From the NCBI GenBank assembly GCA_039720395.1, contig CM077823.1, positions 10,062,107-10,126,106 on the forward strand: 64,000 nucleotides of DNA, written 5' to 3'. Position 1 is the stretch's first letter; each line of letters begins with the position of its first letter. The translations under genes were made by a program, and so were the position numbers. The DNA comes from Liquidambar formosana (Eukaryota > Streptophyta > Magnoliopsida > Saxifragales > Altingiaceae). Below are positions 57,794-64,000 of the stretch, piece by piece. The notes under the pieces were generated by a model, which saw only the letters and a list, made by a program, of their open reading frames with translations, was not told the origin of the DNA and did not search any database.

Positions 57794-58815
57794 TAGAGAG
57801 TTAGATTCCATAATATCTGTTAATCATAATTAATAATTTGATTTAATTGAAATGACCAAAAATTGCACACACACACTCTTGGCCTTTGTTTACCCCGACG
57901 ACAGCTTGGTGAGGGTTCCCGGGTTCCATTCGTTCCTATGGGCAATCCACAACCTACATCGTCAACCCACAGCCTGTGCCACTAGCCTGTCATAAGCTAG
58001 TGTGTACGTTAACGGATGGCTCGTTTAGCATCCTAGCTTGGGTAACCCTTTGGAGCAATAAGGAGACCGTTTGGACTAACCACACGTAGTGAGCCCATGG
58101 ATAGCCTTTTTCAAGCCTTGTGTGAATGTGTGACATGCATCACTTGCATTTTAGGCCCAATAGATCATGGGAGTGGGGTGAAGCCCATCATGATTCAAAG
58201 TGTTTAAGCCTGAGCCCAATTGTGAGTTGGAGTGATTTTGTGAACGGGTTAGGCCAAAAAAAAAAAAAAGAAAAGAAAAAAAAAAGAAGAAAAGAAAAGA
58301 GAATGGGCCTAAACCTGTATGAAGAGTGGAATGTATTGGGCTTTAGCATAAGGGCTTTGAATTGTGACAAGGCTACACGGTTACGATAGACTGTACCCAC
58401 TTAGCGTGTGGATCCAAAAGGACTTAATCCTGGGAGGTAATTTTGGGTAATAAACAAAAATTTAATATCTTTTGAACTTAAGCCCTATGAGTGTGAGGAT
58501 AATAAAGAAATTTGTGTGATAGACCCAAGCCAAAAAAAAAAAGGAGGAAAAAAAAAAGAGGTGATAAACAAAAAAATATGGGCTTGGATTCAATTGAGAT
58601 AGTGAGGTATGTGAATTGTAAAGGGCTTGAGTTTAAAAGATAATAGATTTTGTTGGCCTATCACATGTGGACTCTCTGAAGAATTAGTAAACATGAGAAG
58701 GCCTATATGATGATAGTGAAATGGCTTTAATTGGACATGGAAAATTATAAAATTGGGACATGGACTTATTTGGGTTCGCTCTCCTACGACCAACAGATTG
58801 AAAAGAAGAAAAGTG
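57794..58815 (+). other. Leader of element E
   Basis: No supported gene. Contains A-rich low-complexity stretches (58255-58300, 58530-58560). ORFs of 70-135 codons across it are mostly translations of these tracts. Confidence 0.6.
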
Positions 58816-59817
58816 ATGGAAGACTTAGCCAAGATCATGGAGATGTTGACTAGATTGGATGCAACAGTGGCTGGGTTGGACATGCGTATACAGAAGTTGG
58901 AAAAAGACAAAAAGAAGAAAATGGCCGAAGGGGAAGAATCTTTCGAGAAAAGACTCCAACTGGAAAAGAAAGACAAGGGGAAAGGAAAGGAAGACATCGA
59001 AAGAAAGGAAAAATCCTAGGAGGGAGACAATGATCCATGGCAGAATAAAGATCTCACAGACTACCTACACAAAAAGAATTGGGAAAAGAAGTATGCTTCT
59101 GACCAAGAAGAAATGAAGGAAGAAGTAAATAAGATACATGCTGCAATGTGTAAGTCCCAGGGGCAGGATGACTTCATGTTCACAGGAAAGTTGTTTTCTG
59201 ATCCTTTATCAAAGTTGCCACCCAAATTCAAGATATGTGACTCAGAAAAATTCGACGGAACTGCGGATCCTAGGCAACATATCCAACGGTATATGAGGAT
59301 TGTTCGGATGAAAGGGTTAAACGAAATACAAGCAGTAGCTGCTTTCCCGCTATCCTTGGTAGAAGATGCATCAGATTGGTATTACGCTTTGGATGACACA
59401 TTGGTTTCCTCTTGAGAGTCTTTGATGAAGTCGTTTAAAGATCAATATAAGTACAACACTATGTTGGCAATGACTCTCCGTGATCTTGAGATGACGAAGC
59501 AGAAACTAAATGAGACATTTTCTGAGTTCTTGACTAGATGGAGGGACAAGGCTGACAAGATGACAACTTGACTAAATGAAAAGGATCAAATTAACATAAT
59601 TTTAAAGAATTTGGCTCCAGTATATTCCAATCTCATGTTGACTTCTCCTATTATGAATGTTGAGCAACTTTGTGATTGTGGCATGAGGATCTAGGATGTG
59701 GTAAACAAAGATTTCATTTACCGTACAGATACAGTCGAGGAAGATGAGGAGGTATGGAGTGAAGGGCTTGATGTTGAAGAAGAATTTGAAGAAAATGAGA
59801 TGTGGATTGAAGATTGA
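58816..59817 (+). pseudogene. gag of element E, several in-frame stops
   Basis: A single frame of 334 codons from ATG 58816 (MEDLAKIMEMLTRLDATVAG) holds a charged coiled-coil-like start and a recognisable Gag domain (KFDGTADPRQHIQRYMRIVR, LVEDASDWYYALDD, FSEFLTRWRDKADKM). Stops interrupt it at 59017-59019 (TAG), 59413-59415 (TGA), 59569-59571 (TGA) and 59692-59694 (TAG), and it ends at 59815-59817. No frameshift is needed to read through. Gag is diverged from that of A-C, so E is a separate family. No zinc knuckle is seen. Confidence 0.88.
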
Positions 59818-61050
59818 ATGGAGGATATAGCATTGCAGTGTCCGCTATGACTAGAGAGGCTGTCGTAGTTGACTTTACCAAGTTTATTACCTTTGCTGAT
59901 GGAATGACTGCTATGTAGACTTTGAATAAGAGGCAGAAATCGTAATAGGTGGTAAAGCTAATGATGAGCCCACTCCAATTGAGTTTTCATCTGAAGTAAC
60001 TTTAGAGTCTAGGGTTATGGGTTGGGTTTAATAATCTGTTGGTGGATCCTTTGTTTCCTCATTATAATGGATTCAATATCACTCAGTTTGGTGTGTCTCT
60101 TGTTAATAGAATTTCATAAATGCAAAACTCCTTTAATCTGAAAAAGATAATTAATGAGGACCAAGAAAGGAAAGTGCAATCCATCAAAATTGAAATTGTC
60201 CTAGTTAACTCAGGCATTGATAAGGATCCTAAAGAAATACAGATTGTTTCCACTCTATCCACATAGAAGCAAGTCGACCCCACAACTTGGTTGCATAAGT
60301 TCTATGACTTGTCAAAGGGATTGTGTCTTTGTTTTTCTAATGCCCAGATTGTGAACAATGGAAATCAAGATGAAGAGAGGCCATCATTTCTGCTACCCTT
60401 CAAAAATAAAATCCCTTGCTACCCGTTTGAGCCTGAACATTTCTTTCTAATACCTTTGTCAAGGATTACCCTTTATACTAGGGCAAAAGTTGAAGATAAA
60501 AGTTGTTTGGAATGAAAATTAAAAAAAAAAATAAAAAAAGGGAGAAAAAGAAAATAAAAGATAAAAATAAAAAAATAAAAAATAAAAAAAAGAGAAGAAA
60601 AAGAAAAAGAAAAGGAAAAGGGAAAAGGAAAGTGGTAGAGGTAAAATGCCAAAGTATGAAGAGTTGAAAGGAAAAGAAAGGATACATCATTTGGACAATG
60701 AGTAATGAGGTAATCCTTGACTGATAGGAACCTATGGAAATAAATTTTTGAGCCTTTATTATCCTTTCTTTCATAAGCCTAGAACCTTAAGCCTGCATTA
60801 TAGTCCTAATAAAAGCCCTCTTGGATTGATTGAAATTATTCAGATCTAAATAAACTATATTAGGCTTGATCCCTTTTGAGGTATGTAAGCAACTCGTGCA
60901 GGTGCAGCCACATCGGTTGAAGTCCAGGTGAAGGTACAACTGCATCCATGCATGGGGACACGAGTAAAAGGATTCAGGTGTGACAGTTCAAGAAGACAAG
61001 CTGTGGACCTTCTTTGCATTATCATATTTTTTGTAAGGTTGGGAAAGGAA
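59818..61050 (+). other. Decayed region of element E where protease and pol should be
   Basis: Short open pieces (for example MHKFYDLSKGLCLCFSNAQI at 60291) are not recognisable. A purine-rich low-complexity tract lies at 60515-60650. No RT, RNase H or integrase motif is visible in any frame. Confidence 0.6.
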
Positions 61051-61105
61051 AGCCCGCTAGGCTGCAAACCCAAAAAGGCAGCCTAGGCAAAAGTTAGGGC
61101 ATTAA
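61051..61105 (+). other. Post-pol stem-loop block, element E
   Basis: CTAGGCTGC (61057-61065) pairs perfectly with GCAGCCTAG (61078-61086). The flanks GCCCG and GCCTAGGCAAAAGTTA match the block after pol in C (32070-32125). It marks where pol used to end. Confidence 0.7.
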
Positions 61106-62284
61106 AAAGAGAGAAAAAACAGAAGAGAAAAGGAAAATAGAATAGAAGGAAAGAAGGGGTGAAAAAAGGGATTAGAAAGAAGAGTGAGTTCTACAGATAT
61201 CAAAACTGAATGGTGAGGACGGTAACTCCAATCTTCAATCAAGGGGCAACCCCATCAGAGCTGTTGAACCTCGAACTTAATAAAGTCTCCCAATTGCTAT
61301 ATGTGGACAGGGTAAGACTAATCTCGTAGAGTATTGAATGTCCTTGTTAGCCTAAGAGTTGACCAAGGACAGTGGAATTTTGTGAAAAGTAGCTAGTATA
61401 ACATTGATCCTTTTTAATTAACTCAGAAAGAAAATAGAGCAATTGCATGATTGGAATGAAATTAAAGAGAGACACATCTAGAATGAGTAAAGTTAGTACT
61501 TGTTTTATCGTTCTTGGTCTTGTCCAACTTTGTTGTCTGTTTGTCCTTCATAGCATTGTTTGAATCTATCATCCACTTTCTCATTCGCGTACATATGTCA
61601 TCCACATGTGTATGATTGTGGGTTTGGTACTTTGTTGGTGGGCTTTGGAGTGGGCTTCAAGCGTTTACATTCTCATAGCCTTTCAAAAGCAAATTCTGTC
61701 TTTGTTGATCTCCTATATAGTGCTATGTTTTCTGAACCCATTTGTCCCTGGGGTTTGTATTAGTGCTTGGGTACATGTGAATTTATAGCTATGGAAAAGG
61801 AGCTACAACTTTACTCAATGCTGTGAAAATGTTTTAATGAATGTGTTGAAGGTAAAGATTACATCGACGAAGTGAATGAGTACATGTCCTAATAAAATTG
61901 ATGACCATGTCCAAAATAAAGATCAAAAGAATGAATGAGAGAACAGTGAGTGACCTCGCCATCAAAGCCCCGATTTTGATTAAACTGCATATAGAATGGG
62001 AATGGGTTTCGCACGGTAAATGCTTGAGTGTTGGATGTCGATTTTTTAATTTGACACCTTGAATGGACCTCTTGTTGGGTATGTTCCTTGAGGAGTTTCT
62101 TCTTTGAGAATAAAATGCCTTCTGTGTGGGGTTTAAATTCCCTTGGTGGGTCCAAGTACCCTCATTTAGTTATGGTAGGGATGAATTCCATTTAGGTAAG
62201 AGTACCTAGATTTGGTTCTGAATAGGGATAAATTCATTTGATAAGTTCAAGTACCCGCATTCAATTTTTGAACATTTGCCTTGA
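61106..62284 (+). other. Element E 3' region without recognised genes
   Basis: Purine-rich at first (61106-61190), then mixed sequence. No ORF with family resemblance, and no equivalent of the antisense ORF seen in A-C. Confidence 0.5.
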
Positions 62285-62905
62285 TTAGGCAAAAACATGA
62301 GTTTTTGATTGGGATGCTTCGGGACCAATCATGTCCTGACAGGACATTTGCAACTAGAATTGCTGGAATTTCTTGAGATTTGCTGTGGGAATCTCAAAAA
62401 CATGAATTTTTTACTAGGATGCTGTGGGACTAGTCATGTCCTGGCGGGACATTGGTAACTGGAATTGCTGCGGGGTTCTAGTATTTCTTGAGATTTGCTG
62501 CGGGGATCTTAAAAACATGAATTTTTGACTGGGATGCCGCGGGACCAGTCATGTCCTCACGGGACATTGGTAACTGAAATTGCTGTGGGGTTCCAAATTT
62601 ATGGGATTTGCCGTGGGGAGCTTGTATGGCACCTTGATTAGGCAAGTTAAGGAAATTTGGCTGGGATGCTGCGGGACTGGCCATGTTCGAATTTAGACCA
62701 TATTCGAATTTGGAATGTTTTGTGGAATTGCTGCAGGGTTCCAAATTTCTGGGATTTGCTGCGGGGATCCCACATCACCTTAATCTAGTGGTCACATGTG
62801 TTTTTGACTGGGATGCTGTGGGACCAGTTACTACACTTTATTGCCTAGCATTGTTGCGAGGTTCTAGAATGTTTGAGGGACTTGCTGCGGAGGTCCCACC
62901 TAATT
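62285..62905 (+). repeat. Tandem hairpin array of element E
   Basis: Five degenerate units of about 115-150 bp, each with the words GGGATGCTGCGGGA, CATGTCCTGACGGGACATTGG, AATTGCTGCGGGGTTC and GATTTGCTGCGGGGATC. In each unit the GGATGCTGYGGGA core is flanked by arms that pair although they differ: TGATTGG/CCAATCA (62306-62331), ACTAG/CTAGT (62413-62434), TGACTGG/CCAGTCA (62526-62551), TGGCT/GGCCA (62658-62683) and TGACTGG/CCAGTTA (62805-62830). Confidence 0.85.
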
Positions 62906-63086
62906 TCTTTGGATATGTTTTATTGCACTTTCGAACTACGTGTGGGTCTGATCTTTGCGAAGTACGTAGGCAGTTGGATACATCCAACTCGACCCCATGC
63001 ATTTGCATGAATGATTTGCATAGGGACAAAATGTCTGGTCTATGGATTTTTCTTCCGAAGTTCAACCCATGATTTGGGAAGAATTC
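62906..63086 (+). other. Element E spacer before the polypurine tract
   Basis: No supported gene. Contains CGAAGTACGTAGGCAG, like the TACGTAGGC word found in the leaders and LTRs of the main family. Confidence 0.4.
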
Positions 63087-63096
63087 GGAAGAGGGG
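63087..63096 (+). promoter_or_regulatory. Polypurine tract, element E
   Basis: GGAAGAGGGG, followed by CAAC and the LTR start TGTAGACACCCC at 63101. Similar to GAGGGGCTTC in A1. Confidence 0.75.
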
Positions 63097-63100
63097 CAAC

Positions 63101-64000
63101 TGTAGACACCCCATTTTGTCCCCATATTTTTATGAGTTCCCGATGATGAGGTCCGTAAAGTTTGCTGCCAATCCTAGGTTCCTTTTCTGATGAGTTGAGT
63201 GAATGTATTGATTAGTACGTACAAATTGTTGTGTTACGTGCACGTACACACTATTATAGCCCTTAAAAGTGAGTGAAAGGAAAGAATTGGGATGGGATGG
63301 TGCGTACGCATGAATGGGATATGTGTACGCATGACACCACCCTGCGTATGCATGGTGTGGTTATGTGTACGCATGGCCCGTTATGCGTACACATAACTTG
63401 TGCGGGTCAATTCAGAATTATGCGTACACATTGCAGCCATGCGTACGCGCCGTTTGATCGCGCGTACACGTGGAAATCTTTATTTTCCTTATTTTTCGAG
63501 ATGGTCTCCCCAAATCGTGGGGAGGGGGATTGCAGCCTACCTTTTAGGAACAAGTGGAACAGCGCTGAGTGGCTAGAGAGACTCCTCGGGTTCCAAAGGT
63601 TAACCTAATCCTTTCCTATATATAGCTAAGTATAGGGTTTGGAGAAGGAATTTGACTTTGGAGTTTTTGGAGGCTAGGGAAACGAGAGAAAAAGAGAAAA
63701 CTAAGAGAGAGAGAGAGAAAGAGAAAGAACCAGGAAGGATTGGCAGTGGACCTGAGGGGGCAATCAATCTATATTCTGCAACTGGTAAAATATTCCCCAC
63801 TTGGCCTATTTAATTTATTTGCATATTGGAATGATTTGCTGATTATTCACATGTGTTTTAGGAATAGTTTTGATGATTATTTATGATCAAATATGCATGC
63901 TTAGTACTGTGGTCATGGGTTTAGGATTGGTTCAATTGTAGAGAAAATTGTGATTTAATTTTAGATCATGGTGCGCGCGCATATGAAGGTGTGCGCACGA
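63101..64000 (+). repeat. 3' LTR of element E, truncated by window end
   Basis: Starts TGTAGACACCCCATTTTG. U3 holds many near-palindromic words of the form TGCGTACGCATG (63300-63475), a TATA box (63617-63624), a GA-rich leader (63680-63735) and a possible donor CTG|GTAAAA (63785). The R/U5 end lies beyond 64000. Confidence 0.82.
63617..63624 (+). promoter_or_regulatory. TATA box of element E LTR
   Basis: CCTATATATAGC, about 60 bases before a GA-rich leader. Confidence 0.65.

Larger units (their letters stand above)
57212..64000 (+). mobile_element. Element E: decayed, pol-less Tat-family retrotransposon (different family)
   Basis: Plus-strand element with the end of a 5' LTR (57212-57774), primer site, leader, gag with five in-frame stops including the terminal one, no RT/RNase H/integrase, a post-pol stem-loop block, a tandem hairpin array, a polypurine tract and the beginning of a 3' LTR that runs off the window. 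About 3 kb of pol appears to have been lost, leaving a non-autonomous derivative. Confidence 0.85.

Noticed and set aside
57341..58400. ORFs in the E LTR end and leader (60-87 codons)
   Set aside because: They arise from T-rich and A-rich low-complexity sequence, without conserved motifs.
60510..60650. Purine-rich tract as a polypurine tract of E
   Set aside because: It is far from the LTR; the tract at 63087-63096 abuts the LTR start.
62683..63125. ORFs of 129 and 95 codons in the 3' part of E
   Set aside because: They overlap each other on opposite strands, cover the repeat array, and show no family resemblance.

Overview
The window is repeat DNA from a flowering plant, most likely a eudicot. 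Every long open frame belongs to very large Ty3/Gypsy LTR retrotransposons of the Tat/Ogre type. The evidence is: LTRs of about 2.8-2.9 kb starting TGTCACACCCC and ending GGGGTTCACA; a primer site reading TGGCGACTCC(A/G)CTGGGGA three bases past the LTR (I recall this as the Arg-tRNA type of Ogre/Tat elements); gag-protease and RT-RNaseH-integrase in two blocks separated by an intron-like 171-bp spacer; a second, archaeal-type RNase H; no chromodomain; and an extra antisense ORF between pol and the 3' LTR. No ordinary host gene was found.

Layout. 1-787 is a promoter-bearing LTR-like fragment of another family; 788-1173 is a truncated LTR of the main family. Element A1 (minus) runs from its 3' LTR (1174-3987) through a hairpin repeat array, the antisense ORF, a broken pol and part of gag-pro to a 100-N assembly gap (13752-13851). 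Element A2 (minus) resumes after the gap with pol, an intact gag-pro, leader, primer site and 5' LTR. That LTR is split by element C. Element C (plus, 21382-38893) is complete: two LTRs, a 5-bp CATGC target duplication, gag-pro, pol, antisense ORF and hairpin array. The far half of the split LTR (38894-40797) also serves as the 3' LTR of element B (minus, 40798-57211). B's gag-pro is interrupted by solo LTR D (48822-50944, target duplication CCTGC). Element E (plus, 57212-64000) is a different Tat family: end of a 5' LTR, primer site, decayed gag, no pol, a tandem hairpin array, a purine tract and the start of a 3' LTR.

How the parts work together. The LTR carries a TATA box and a leader with splice signals. 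Unspliced RNA would be the template for reverse transcription from the tRNA primer. A 171-bp intron whose donor overlaps the gag-pro stop codon would fuse Gag-protease to the RT-RNaseH-integrase frame. The antisense ORF has its own TATA box and converges on pol. Between it and the 3' LTR lies an array of about 45 short inverted repeats. Most copies are dead: C by one frameshift and two nonsense codons in gag/pol, B by one nonsense codon, a frameshift and the LTR insertion, A1 by frameshifts and a nonsense codon. A2 is open as far as it is visible, but its integrase C-terminus lies in the gap.

The most interesting signals are: (1) hairpin arrays whose stems change by paired substitutions, found in the main family and, with unrelated sequence, at the same place in element E; (2) a stem-loop block just after the pol stop, shared by both families; (3) an LTR (D) that lacks exactly a GT-AG segment present in the other LTRs, as if it had been copied from spliced RNA; (4) a gag-pro subfamily in which a G-patch-like region is replaced by unrelated sequence. 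All comparisons were made by eye.
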